From: DASXKD01 sp963703605
Lineage (GTDB): Bacteria > Actinomycetota > Actinomycetes > Streptosporangiales > Streptosporangiaceae
Length of the DNA: 64,000 nucleotides
Direction: 5' to 3'
Assembly (NCBI GenBank): GCA_963703605.1
Contig: CAVPFC010000005.1
Span: forward strand, 62,001 to 126,000
How positions within the stretch are numbered: position 1 is the first letter of the stretch; the number at the start of each line of letters is the position of its first letter. The notes under the pieces were generated by a model that was given only the letters and a program-made list of their open reading frames with translations, was not told the origin of the DNA and made no database searches. Of the stretch, positions 1 through 7,750 are shown piece by piece. Position numbers and translations under genes: made by a program.

Positions 1-1717
1 AGGGGTGCCGGGCTGTAGGTGATGCCGCCGGACAGCAGCGGCGTGACGCAGGTGTGGCAGACGCCGGTCCGGCAGCTCCAGCGGGTCGGGACGTCGCAGG
101 CGTCGGCGAGATCCAGCACGCTGCGCCGGTCGGCGCTGTAGGGCGTGGTGATGCCGCTGCGGGCGAAAGTGACCAGCGGGCCGGTTCCGGGAGGGCCGGG
201 TGGCTGGTGGGGCGGCCGACGGGCCTGGCCGGTGAGCCCGGGGTTGATGGAGGGCAGCGCCCCGAACAGCTCGGCGTGGATCGCGGCCGGGTCGACGCCG
301 AGCGCGGTAAGGGCGTCCCGCATGTCGGCCATGAACGCCGCAGGCCCGCAGACGTAGGCGGTCGCGCTGGCCGGGATCGTCAGCCCGGCCAGCGCCTCTT
401 TCGTGAGCCGCCCGCTGGCGGCGTGGACGCGGTGGCGTTCGGGAGGCGTGGCGGTGCTGTAGAACACGTGCTCGCGGGCGTGCGGCAGCGAGGTCAGCAG
501 GGCGTGTGCCTCCGCCGCGAAGGGATGCTCGTGCGGCCCGCGCGCGCCGTGCAGCCACCAGATGTCCCGCTCGCTGGCCGACGCCGCGAGCTGCTGCAGC
601 ATGGACAGGACCGGGGTGACGCCGATACCGGCGGAGATGAGCAGGATCGGGCCGGTGCCGTCCTCCAGTAGGAAGTCGCCGCGTGGCGCGGCCACGTCCA
701 GGATCGCTCCGGGCCGCAGGCTGCGGTTCAGGTAGCTGCTGGCGGCGCCGTGGGGCTCCTGTTTGACGCTGATCCGGTAGGTGCCGACGTCGGGTGCCGA
801 GGACAGCGAGTAGCTACGTACCGGGCCGGCTTCCCCGCGCCGGTGATCCGCAGCGTGAGGAACTGACCGGCCCGCGCGGCCGGGAGCGCCGTGCCGTCGG
901 CCGCGGCGAGGTGGATCGAGGACACGTTCGCGCTTTCCCGGACGACCTCCGCAACGCGCAGCTCCCGGAAGGCGGGCCAGGCCGGCCGGGGCGGGGTCCC
1001 GGTGGTGCGGTCACCTCCGGCGGCGGCCGCCAGGTCGCGAAACGAGCCCTGCCAGCCGGAGCTGAGGGCGGGGATTTGCAGGGCGGCGCGCAGCTTGCCG
1101 GGGTCCCGGCCGGGCAGGTAGAGCAGCGCGTCGGTGTCGGCCACGGTGAGCGCGTGCGGGCCGGTGCGGGTCTTGATGATCTGGTCGCCGGCCTGGATCT
1201 GCCCCTCGGTGATGACCCGCATGTAGAAGCCGGGCCGGTGGTGGCTGACCAGCAGCGCCGGCAGTTCCGGCTCACCCATGCGCAGGCCGACCCGGTAGCA
1301 GGTGACCCGCGGCTGGGTGACCTCGAACTCCGCCTCGCCGATCCGGTACCGGTCGCCGATGCACACCTCGTCGTCGGCCATGCCCTCGACGGTGAGGTTT
1401 TCACCGAATTGGCCGTAGCCGAGGTCGTTGCGGCCAAAGTGCCGCTGCCAGTGCCGGTAGGAATCGATCTGGTAGACCAGCACCGCGCGCTGCTCACCGC
1501 CGTGTCCGTTCAGGTCGCCCTGGCCGTCGCCGTCGATGTTCAGCCGCCGCACCATCGCCGGGCCCTGAACCGGGTATTTCCACACCCCGGTGTGGACGGT
1601 CTTGCCCTGCCAGGGCACGTCCTTCGGCATGCCCATGTTCACCGAGACCAGCAGGGGGCCCGGCGGGTTTCGTTCGGTGGCCTTGGCTGCTGCCGCGGCC
1701 GGGTCGGCAATGGTCAC
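1..1717 (-). CDS. MOSC domain / FAD-binding reductase / 2Fe-2S ferredoxin fusion oxidoreductase (partial at window edge, frameshifted)
   Basis: The GTG start at 1717 overlaps the stop of the DUF427 gene (GTGA), so the two are translationally coupled. The first ~215 residues are a MOSC (molybdenum cofactor sulfurase C-terminal) domain. A ferredoxin-reductase-like FAD domain follows, then an NAD-binding part (GTGPILLISAGIGVTP), and at the left edge a plant-type ferredoxin domain with CRTGVCHTC. Such fusions are thought to be soluble electron-transfer oxidoreductases; the substrate is unknown. The frame breaks near 816-820: codons run to ARY, and the expected SYSLSSAP reads on only after a net one-base loss. 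Downstream of the break the frame is open to position 1, where the gene leaves the window. Either a sequencing indel or a recent lesion would explain this. Confidence 0.8.
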
Positions 1718-2583
1718 AGCCGTCCGCCCGGGGGTGCCTCATCGAGGCTGAGGTCGCGGTCGATGCCGTGCGGGACCACGCTCTGGCCGGGCTCCAGCCG
1801 CAGCCGCCTGCCGCCCAGGCTCACCTCGAACTGGTCCGGCTCGAACGAGATGAAGCCGGCGATACGCCCCACCTCGGGCCAGGCGTCCCGGTAGGACCAG
1901 GCGGCGTGACGCGCGTCCCCGACGTCGTAATAGCTGCACACTCCCTTGTACGGGCAGAACGTCTGGAACTCCACCGCGGTCAGCGCCGCTTCGGTCACGT
2001 CGGCGTGCGGGACATACCAGCGGGGCGCGAACCCCGACTCGAACAGCACCAGGGGCTCCATGGTGTCCGCGATCACCTGATCGCCGTGCCGGACGACCAG
2101 GTGGCGGCCGGTCCTGCGGATGTCGATCCGGTGGTAGGGATCGGCGGCGTGACCGACGATCCGCTCGTCTTCCTCATAGAAGGCATCCATCGCCCGCCAG
2201 GCGAACGCGACCCTCCCTTTCAGTTCCCCCGCGTGGTCGGGCAGGCCGGTGTGCTGCCAGGCCGCCCGCGCCTTGCTTTGCGGACCGGCCCGGACGGTGT
2301 ACCAGGCCGTCGTCCCGAGGTCCTGGTGCTGGGTGGTGTGCTCGCTGAGTTCCAGTGCGTCCGGGGCTACGTCGGCGAGCGGGAAGTAGGCCACCGGGTA
2401 GCGGCCGGGCTCGTGCAGCAGCACGACGTCTTCGCTGTCGGCGACCACCACCTCGCCGAGCCGGGCCCACATGCGCCGCCGCAGCGGCTCGGCGTACAGC
2501 AACCGTTCCGGCAGCGGATCGGGGACGAGGAACTGGCCGATCGCGCCGTGGGCGAGCGGTCCTTGCTGCCACGCTAGGCCCAC
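1714..2583 (-). CDS. DUF427 domain-containing protein, two tandem domains
   Basis: A 289-residue protein with two DUF427 domains, roughly residues 35-130 and 150-265. The second has the family hallmark FCPYKGVCSYYDV and a WYVPHADV stretch near it. DUF427 proteins are small beta-rich proteins of unknown biochemical role, usually encoded singly or in tandem in actinobacteria. The GTG start at 2583 is preceded by AAAGGAG at a good distance. Its TGA overlaps the GTG of the MOSC fusion gene, so the pair is probably one transcription unit. No signal peptide or membrane segment is visible. Function is not known; the oxidoreductase partner suggests a redox or detoxification setting, which is inference only. 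Confidence 0.85.
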   Translation of the reverse strand: MGLAWQQGPLAHGAIGQFLVPDPLPERLLYAEPLRRRMWARLGEVVVADSEDVVLLHEPGRYPVAYFPLADVAPDALELSEHTTQHQDLGTTAWYTVRAGPQSKARAAWQHTGLPDHAGELKGRVAFAWRAMDAFYEEDERIVGHAADPYHRIDIRRTGRHLVVRHGDQVIADTMEPLVLFESGFAPRWYVPHADVTEAALTAVEFQTFCPYKGVCSYYDVGDARHAAWSYRDAWPEVGRIAGFISFEPDQFEVSLGGRRLRLEPGQSVVPHGIDRDLSLDEAPPGGRL

Positions 2584-2604
2584 TGTCTTGCTCCTTTCAG
2601 GTGG

Positions 2605-2626
2605 GCGGGCGGCGATGGCCGCCCGC
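2605..2626 (-). terminator. Hairpin between SDR and DUF427 genes
   Basis: A perfect 9-bp stem (GCGGGCGGC / GCCGCCCGC) with a GATG loop lies 10 bases past the SDR stop on the minus strand. No U-tract follows, as is common at high GC. It would separate the SDR transcript from the DUF427-MOSC pair. Confidence 0.5.
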
Positions 2627-2636
2627 GCCGGGGCCG

Positions 2637-3368
2637 TCAGGTGAGTGGCTCGCCGCCGTCGATGTGCAGCGTCTGGCCGGTCAGGAACGTGTTGGTCATG
2701 GCGAACAAGACGCCTTGTGCGATGTCGTCCGGGGTGCCGATCCGCCGCGCCGGATTGCGGGCGCCGATGTCGGCGAAGTAATCGGCCTTGCCCCGCTCCC
2801 CCAGGGCGTCCCAGGCGCCGGTGTCGATCACGCCCGGGGAGATCGCGTTGACCCGGATCGGGGCCAGTTCCAGGGCCAGCGACCGGGCCAGGGTGTCGGC
2901 GGCGGCGTTGGTGATGGCCACCCCCAGGGTCCCGACCGCGATCTTGGCCGCGGCGACGCCGGAGAAGATGACGAACGAGCCGCCCTCGTTCATCCGGGGA
3001 GCCAGGTGCTTGGCCAGCATGAGCGGGCCGATGACCTTGGTGTCGAACGACAGCCTGATCGTGTCCCTGTCCAGGCCGGCGACGCGGCCACGGGCCCGCG
3101 CCGAGGCGGTGGAGACCACGTGATCCACCGAGCCGAGCCGCTGGCCCAGAGCGGGGATGGAGGCCTCATCGGTGAGGTCGACCATTTCGGTGCTGACGCC
3201 GGATTCGCCCGCGTAGGCCGCGGACAGGTCCTCCTGGTTCCGCCCGGCCGCCACGACGCGCGCTCCGGCGTCCAGCGCGGCCAGGGCAATGGCGCGGGCG
3301 AGCCCACTCCCCCGCCCGATGATCAGCACGGTTCGGTCTTTCAGTGATCCGTTCGGGGATCCGGGCAC
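2637..3368 (-). CDS. SDR family protein lacking the usual YxxxK catalytic pair
   Basis: A 243-residue Rossmann-fold short-chain dehydrogenase-like protein. The nucleotide-binding turn near residues 17-25 reads GRGSGLA, the NNAG-like strand is VVSTASA, and RVNAISPG and the C-terminal GQTLHIDGGE are typical of classical SDRs. Ser136 (FSGVAA) fits the catalytic Ser. However, alignment back from RSLALELAP puts Val150 and Asn154 where Tyr and Lys of YxxxK belong. A group of actinobacterial SDRs shares this feature; they may bind NAD(P) without classical catalysis or use another proton relay. The GTG start at 3368 has AAAGGA upstream. The gene lies next to CGNR and LysR regulators. Confidence 0.8.
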   Translation of the reverse strand: MPGSPNGSLKDRTVLIIGRGSGLARAIALAALDAGARVVAAGRNQEDLSAAYAGESGVSTEMVDLTDEASIPALGQRLGSVDHVVSTASARARGRVAGLDRDTIRLSFDTKVIGPLMLAKHLAPRMNEGGSFVIFSGVAAAKIAVGTLGVAITNAAADTLARSLALELAPIRVNAISPGVIDTGAWDALGERGKADYFADIGARNPARRIGTPDDIAQGVLFAMTNTFLTGQTLHIDGGEPLT

Positions 3369-3718
3369 GGCTGGGTCCTTTCTGGGAAGCCGCGATGGTG
3401 GCCGCGGCAGCCGGCCAGCGCGATTTTGCCTTTCGGGAAGGCGCCTGTTTCTCCTACCCCGGCGGATGCCGATTGGCCCTCCGCCAGGTCATCGCGCGCT
3501 TTGAGTGGCGTTTCACGAGTTTCTGCCAGACCTCCTGGGCAGCGAATTAGAGTTCGCGCTTTACGGCGGTCATCGCGGCTGTTAACCTGGTCGAGGCCGA
3601 GGCCACGAGGTCGATGCCGCGGGAACCAGCAGCGAACCGGTGATTGCTTCTAATGGGCACGAACCAGCGTGGCACATTAATCAGGCCCGCGGCAAGAGGC
3701 TGAGGTTTCGAAGAATTG
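3369..3718. other. Intergenic region between SDR and CGNR genes with a candidate promoter
   Basis: About 350 bases with no convincing gene; short ORFs here lack family character. A promoter-like pair, TTTACG (3560-3565) and TAACCT (3583-3588) with 17 bp between, reads toward the CGNR gene and would give a leader of about 125 bases. The region is less GC-rich than its surroundings. Regulators encoded nearby (CGNR, LysR) could bind here, but I see no strong palindrome. Confidence 0.4.
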
Positions 3719-4342
3719 ATGGCACTTATCGAAATCCCTAATGTCTATAATTCTGGCACGACGGCCAGCCCGGCCGGCCGCGGCCGGCCCGCCGTTATCG
3801 GCGAGCCGATTGTCGCCGTAGACCTCATCAACACCGTCGCGGCGCCCGGATCGGCGGCGCCAGGGGATCTGCTGTCGGCGAATCGTGGCGCCGAGGCCTG
3901 GTGGCATATCGAGGGAGCGCGCGTGCCGCGCGGAGACCTGCCGGATATCCGGGCCTTGCGCCGGCTGCGCTCGGCGTTGCGGGACATGATCGAGGCGCTG
4001 GTGGACGGCCGCCCGGTCCCGCAGGAGACGGTGGCCGACCTCAACTTCTTCATGGGGTCGGCACCGGCCAGCTCGCGGCTGCGGCTGACCGGGATGGGGC
4101 TGTGCGTGCAGACGCACTGGCACTGGGAATACGGCGGGAATCCGCGGCTCGCCTACATCGCCACGCAGGCAGCAGAGTTCCTGTCCGACCCGGCGCAGGT
4201 GCGCCGGCTGCGCCGGTGCGCGAACCCGGACTGTTCGATGATCTTCATCGCCGTCAACCCCCGGCGGTCATGGTGTACGCCCAGCGTGTGCGGCAACCGG
4301 GTACGCGTCGCGCGGCATCACCGTCGCGCCGGCGGGGGCTGA
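3719..4342 (+). CDS. ABATE / CGNR zinc-finger transcriptional regulator
   Basis: About 207 residues from ATG 3719 (a TTG lies directly before it, at 3716). The N-terminal part resembles the ABATE domain (IVAVDLINTVA). The C-terminus carries the CGNR zinc finger: RRCANPDCSMIF followed by CTPSVCGNRVRVARHHRR, with Cys pairs that can bind zinc and the CGNR signature. These proteins are stress-linked putative DNA-binding regulators in actinobacteria. The 3' end overlaps the end of the convergent LysR gene by about 25 bases. It may regulate itself or the divergent SDR gene, which is inference from position. Confidence 0.85.
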   Translation: MALIEIPNVYNSGTTASPAGRGRPAVIGEPIVAVDLINTVAAPGSAAPGDLLSANRGAEAWWHIEGARVPRGDLPDIRALRRLRSALRDMIEALVDGRPVPQETVADLNFFMGSAPASSRLRLTGMGLCVQTHWHWEYGGNPRLAYIATQAAEFLSDPAQVRRLRRCANPDCSMIFIAVNPRRSWCTPSVCGNRVRVARHHRRAGGG

Positions 4343-5277
4343 CGCGCTGGCCGGGGCTGACGCGCTGGCGGGGCCGGCCGGTCGAGGTGCGCCACACGCG
4401 AGTCGGGCAGACCGCGCCGTTTCAGGTCCGCGACGAAGCGCTGCAGCAGGTCATCGTGCGGCGCCGCGACGACCACGACCACTTCGCGCAGCTCAACCGG
4501 GTCAACCGGCCTTATGGTCCCGCCCGGCCGCGGGGTAAGAGCGGAGAAAGGCACGATCGCCACGCCCATGCCGGCGGCGGCCAGCTGCGCGGCCGTCCGC
4601 GGGCTGCCCGTGCGCAACGTCGGCTGCGGCAGCACGACCCCGCGCCGCGCCGCGAACTGGTCGAGCCACACCGAGTTCCCGTTGTCCGGGTCGTAGTGAA
4701 TGAGCGGCTCGGTGGACAGCTCGGCCAGCGGCACCGCGGGCATGCCCGCGAACCGGTGCTCCGGGGAGGCGACAATCACTATCTCCTCGCGGCCGAGTAG
4801 CTCGGTGTGCTCGTCCGTTCGCGTCGGCGGTGGCCCGACGGTGATGTCCGCCCCACCGCCGAGGAGCACGCCCAGCATCCGGTCCGCGCTGTTGTGCTCC
4901 TTCAGATCGAGCTCGACGTCGGGGAACCGGCGACGCCAATGGCGCAGTACCGGGACGAGCACCCATGCCGTCATCGTCTCCGCGCAGGCGATGCGGATGC
5001 GGCCGCCCTTCCCCGCCGCCACCCTCCGGCCCGCCATGACGGCCCTGTCGGCCGCGGCCAGGGCGATCCGTGCCTCGGCCACGGCCGCGAGTCCCGCCGC
5101 GGTCGGCCTGATCCCCCGCGGCAAGCGCTCGATGACCGGCGTGCCCAGCTCCCGCTCGATGGCGGCAATCTGGTGCGACAGGGCCGGCTGCGACATGTGC
5201 AAGGTCGCCGCGGCCTTCGTCAGCGAACCCTGCTCCACGACCGTGACCAGGCACTCCAGTGCCCTCATGGAAAGCAT
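4318..5277 (-). CDS. LysR family transcriptional regulator
   Basis: A 319-residue LysR regulator. The N-terminal winged helix-turn-helix (residues about 3-62, FVTVVEQGSLTKAA-type, here LVTVVEQGSLTKAAATLHMS) is followed by a linker helix and a periplasmic-binding-protein-like effector domain (residues about 92-295). The C-terminal tail has a proline/arginine repeat (PARQPR, PARQPP, PARR) that matches an 18-bp DNA tandem repeat at the convergent junction. The ATG at 5277 lies inside the end of a small upstream ORF, suggesting coupling. The ligand and target are unknown. LysR genes often control divergent neighbours, but here both flanks are same-strand or convergent. Confidence 0.9.
   Translation of the reverse strand: MLSMRALECLVTVVEQGSLTKAAATLHMSQPALSHQIAAIERELGTPVIERLPRGIRPTAAGLAAVAEARIALAAADRAVMAGRRVAAGKGGRIRIACAETMTAWVLVPVLRHWRRRFPDVELDLKEHNSADRMLGVLLGGGADITVGPPPTRTDEHTELLGREEIVIVASPEHRFAGMPAVPLAELSTEPLIHYDPDNGNSVWLDQFAARRGVVLPQPTLRTGSPRTAAQLAAAGMGVAIVPFSALTPRPGGTIRPVDPVELREVVVVVAAPHDDLLQRFVADLKRRGLPDSRVAHLDRPAPPARQPRPARQPPPARR
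4335..4370. repeat. 18-bp tandem repeat, two copies
   Basis: Two near-identical 18-bp units containing CTGACGCGCTGGC lie at the convergent ends of the CGNR and LysR genes. They encode the PARQP repeat of the LysR tail and include the CGNR stop codon. Confidence 0.6.
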
Positions 5278-5417
5278 TCGGCAATCCAGTTCATCCAGGC
5301 GGTACGGACCCGCCAGACCCCCGGGCTCAGCCAGCGGTTATGCGGCAGCTCCTCGGCAACGACGTCCTTCGCGTCAACTCCGACGCGCTCCAGCAGCTCC
5401 CCGACCGTCGCGGACAC
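5265..5417 (-). CDS. Candidate 50-residue small ORF upstream of the LysR gene
   Basis: A GTG at 5417 with GGGAGGCGAGG about ten bases upstream opens a 50-codon frame. Its TGA (5265-5267) falls just inside the LysR coding start at 5277. The product is Trp-rich near its end (NRWLSPGVWRV, AWMNWIAE) and reads like real protein rather than GC-driven noise. I do not recognise it. It may be a coupled leader protein or the C-terminal remnant of an older gene, since the frame stays open some way upstream. Confidence 0.35.
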   Translation of the reverse strand: MSATVGELLERVGVDAKDVVAEELPHNRWLSPGVWRVRTAWMNWIAECFP

Positions 5418-5471
5418 CCCTGAAGCCTCGCCTCCCGCTCCCCCGGCCGCAACTCGTCCGTAGCCGGGCGC

Positions 5472-5502
5472 GGGCCGGTCTCCTCGTGCAGGAGACCGGC
5501 CC
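5472..5502 (-). terminator. Strong hairpin downstream of the secreted-protein gene
   Basis: A perfect 13-bp stem (GGGCCGGTCTCCT and its complement) with a CGTGC loop lies about 75 bases past the stop at 5578. No T-run follows. It probably terminates the minus-strand transcript. Confidence 0.65.
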
Positions 5503-5577
5503 GCCCGGCGTTTGGGTCACCCGCGGGGCCGCGCCTGGGTCTCAGGGCCCGCCCGCCGGTGATCCCCGGGGCAGCAA

Positions 5578-7593
5578 CTATGGCAATGGAATGAATTTCT
5601 CCGCGCTCGACGGAATCGTGGTGCTCTTGCAGACCTTGCCAGTCGCCGGAAGACCGAGCATGTCCGTAAGGTCGACCCTTGCCATCTCGGTCGCTCCCTC
5701 GTTGACGAGGAGGGCGATCGCATGACCACCGTTTGGCGACTGATAGGCCGCCAGGGTGTGCGGATCGTCTCCCATGCTGAAGGGATTCCCCGATGGGTCC
5801 GGGCCTGTCTGACAGCTGACCCAGTTGCCAACGGCGGGAGTGCCGGCACTAGACGTAGTGGGCAGCGCGAGCGCCGTGAGGGCGTCGCCTCCGAATTCCC
5901 CGGAGACGACACCGGTATGAGTTCCCTGCGCGACCGCTGAACCAGATCCTCCCGCGTTCAGCGTCGAGCCTGTCAGCGTTTGTACCTGCTCGGGTGCGGT
6001 CCACGACCCCGGGTTACCTGAGGTGAACTTCGCATGAGTGATGTCGGCAATATCGATCTGCGTTGGGGAGCTGCCTTCCGCGGGCGCGAAGATGATCCCG
6101 GTTGAGCAGTCCTCCGCGGAGGAGTCAAGCGCGCCGCTGATCGGCGGCACCGGATGCTCGAAGAACTTGGGCGAAGTGCTCGTCGACACGTTTACGAGTT
6201 CGTAGTTGTCGTCCTCGGCGGCCGAGAGAATCAGGTGGTGCACCGGGTCGATGAGCGGATCTTCCGAGATCTGGCGGCCCGGGTCCTTGGTGGTGAACGC
6301 GGGCTCGAACTTGCCGGTAGCCAGGTCGAGGAATTGGAATCCGCCGACACTGCCGACGCTGAGAGCTATCAGGGCCTTGTTGTCGGTGGCGTCCATCGAC
6401 ACGCCTGTCGTCGTCGCCGTCCCGCCAGAGAAAGTGATAGTGCCGCTGCCGCCGTCGGTCAGGGGATTGGGCGAGACGCTCGGGTCCAGGGCGGTACCCT
6501 TCAGCACGTAGACGTCGGTGTTGTTCGCGGTGCAGACGGTCAGCCCGGTGACCGAGTTCGACGCACAGGAGTTGATGACATCCGACCCAGTCTTGATCGT
6601 GGTGTTCTTGATGCTGGTGCCTTCGACATTGACGACGTCGATGCCCGTCGCGCCCGAGCCCCAGTTCCCCTTGGGAACGTACGCGGTGACGTTCTTCCCG
6701 GAGACGAGAGCAGAGATCGATCCCGAACCCTCGCAGGACCCCTGCGCGACCTTCTTCGTCACCGTCACCGTCTCCTTACCGCAGCCGCTGGATGCCCTCT
6801 TGTTCCGGGAGTCGCCCGTGTAGGTGGCGGTCCAGTTCCACTTCCCGGCAGTCTTGGCCGGGGCGGTGTTGGTGGTGGAGTAGCGGCCGTTGCCCGACAC
6901 CGTCACGGTCTTGGTGTAGGCCGGTGTGCCCGTGCAGCCAGCGTGTGACGGGTTGTAGAGCTTGAAGGTGATCGACCCGGTGGGCGATGCCCCGCGCGCC
7001 AGCTTCGCGGTGTCGTTGAGGATCACGCCCGTCGGCCCCCCCGGGCTCGGCGTGGTCGTGAGGGTGGGCTGGGCCTTGCTGACGGCCGCTTTGCCACACA
7101 CGAGGTAGTAAGTGATCGGGTCAATTGTTCCATCGGTGTCGAACGGCGGGTGCAGGCCCGTGTCCGAATGATAGGCCGGATGTGCCGTCGTGCCTGCGTA
7201 GTTGTAGGTGTCGTAGGCCGGTTGAATCCCGATATATATCGTGAAGCCCGACGCGTTCGTCAGGAAGCTGAGGAAGGTCTCTTTCCGGTTGACTTTCGTC
7301 CGGAAAGTTGTGCCGTTATGCGAGTATCTGGCAGTTTCGTGGCCTGGACGCGGATTTGTCACCTTGATGAACTTCGTCGTGCCCTTTGGGCAGTTCGTGA
7401 TGCTGCCGACGGTGAGTGTGGGCTTCACCCCATGCGTCCGCGTCGGAGGCCCGGGCGTATGCGCCGCTGTCGGGCTTAATGCCGACGCGGCCGTCGGCGC
7501 CAGAACCAGCGCAAGCGTGACGCCCACCCCGCCTAGATTCCTGATAAGCCTGGTCCGGCGCATGCCAAATCTCATCATGTCCCCCATCCGCAT
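5578..7593 (-). CDS. Secreted protein with bacterial Ig-like domain and propeller-like C-terminal region
   Basis: The chosen ATG at 7593 has GGAG five bases upstream and gives 671 residues; the open frame continues upstream only as a shadow of the MFS gene. Residues about 10-40 form a Sec signal peptide (arginines, then GGVGVTLALVLAPTAASA). The middle contains an Ig-like domain: PTGSITFKLYNPSHAGCTGTP, then KWNWTATYTGDSRNK with a Cys pair. The C-terminal half (FLDLATGKFEP, DPLIDPVHHLILSA, VNVSTSTSPKFF) resembles repeat-containing extracellular proteins with a beta-propeller fold. It is probably exported and exposed or released. Base and codon use are visibly less GC-rich than the neighbours, consistent with transfer. 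The specific role is unknown. Confidence 0.75.
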   Translation of the reverse strand: MRMGDMMRFGMRRTRLIRNLGGVGVTLALVLAPTAASALSPTAAHTPGPPTRTHGVKPTLTVGSITNCPKGTTKFIKVTNPRPGHETARYSHNGTTFRTKVNRKETFLSFLTNASGFTIYIGIQPAYDTYNYAGTTAHPAYHSDTGLHPPFDTDGTIDPITYYLVCGKAAVSKAQPTLTTTPSPGGPTGVILNDTAKLARGASPTGSITFKLYNPSHAGCTGTPAYTKTVTVSGNGRYSTTNTAPAKTAGKWNWTATYTGDSRNKRASSGCGKETVTVTKKVAQGSCEGSGSISALVSGKNVTAYVPKGNWGSGATGIDVVNVEGTSIKNTTIKTGSDVINSCASNSVTGLTVCTANNTDVYVLKGTALDPSVSPNPLTDGGSGTITFSGGTATTTGVSMDATDNKALIALSVGSVGGFQFLDLATGKFEPAFTTKDPGRQISEDPLIDPVHHLILSAAEDDNYELVNVSTSTSPKFFEHPVPPISGALDSSAEDCSTGIIFAPAEGSSPTQIDIADITHAKFTSGNPGSWTAPEQVQTLTGSTLNAGGSGSAVAQGTHTGVVSGEFGGDALTALALPTTSSAGTPAVGNWVSCQTGPDPSGNPFSMGDDPHTLAAYQSPNGGHAIALLVNEGATEMARVDLTDMLGLPATGKVCKSTTIPSSAEKFIPLP

Positions 7594-7611
7594 CGCTTCT
7601 CCGGCGACGCT

Positions 7612-7725
7612 AATACCCGCCTTCCCCCCATGGGCTGCGGTTCGAGACACATGGTCCCACATATTCCTTGGGTGATCTTCTAACCCAAGCAATAGCTCTT
7701 TGTAACCACTCTGAATACCCGCCTT
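7612..7725 (-). promoter_or_regulatory. Upstream region of secreted-protein gene: direct repeat plus inverted repeat
   Basis: The 12-mer AATACCCGCCTT occurs at 7612-7623 and again at 7714-7725, 102 bases apart. Between them, CTTGGGT (7667-7673) and ACCCAAG (7683-7689) form a 7-bp inverted repeat with a 9-base gap. This is AT-richer than its surroundings and lies 20-130 bases before the start codon, where promoter and operator sites belong. Confidence 0.4.
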
Positions 7726-7750
7726 TGTGATCTCCTGGATCGCCGCTGCC

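Noticed and set aside
3344..3550. 68-residue plus-strand ORF between SDR and CGNR genes
   Set aside because: No ribosome site, no family character, and it overlaps the SDR start; probably chance.
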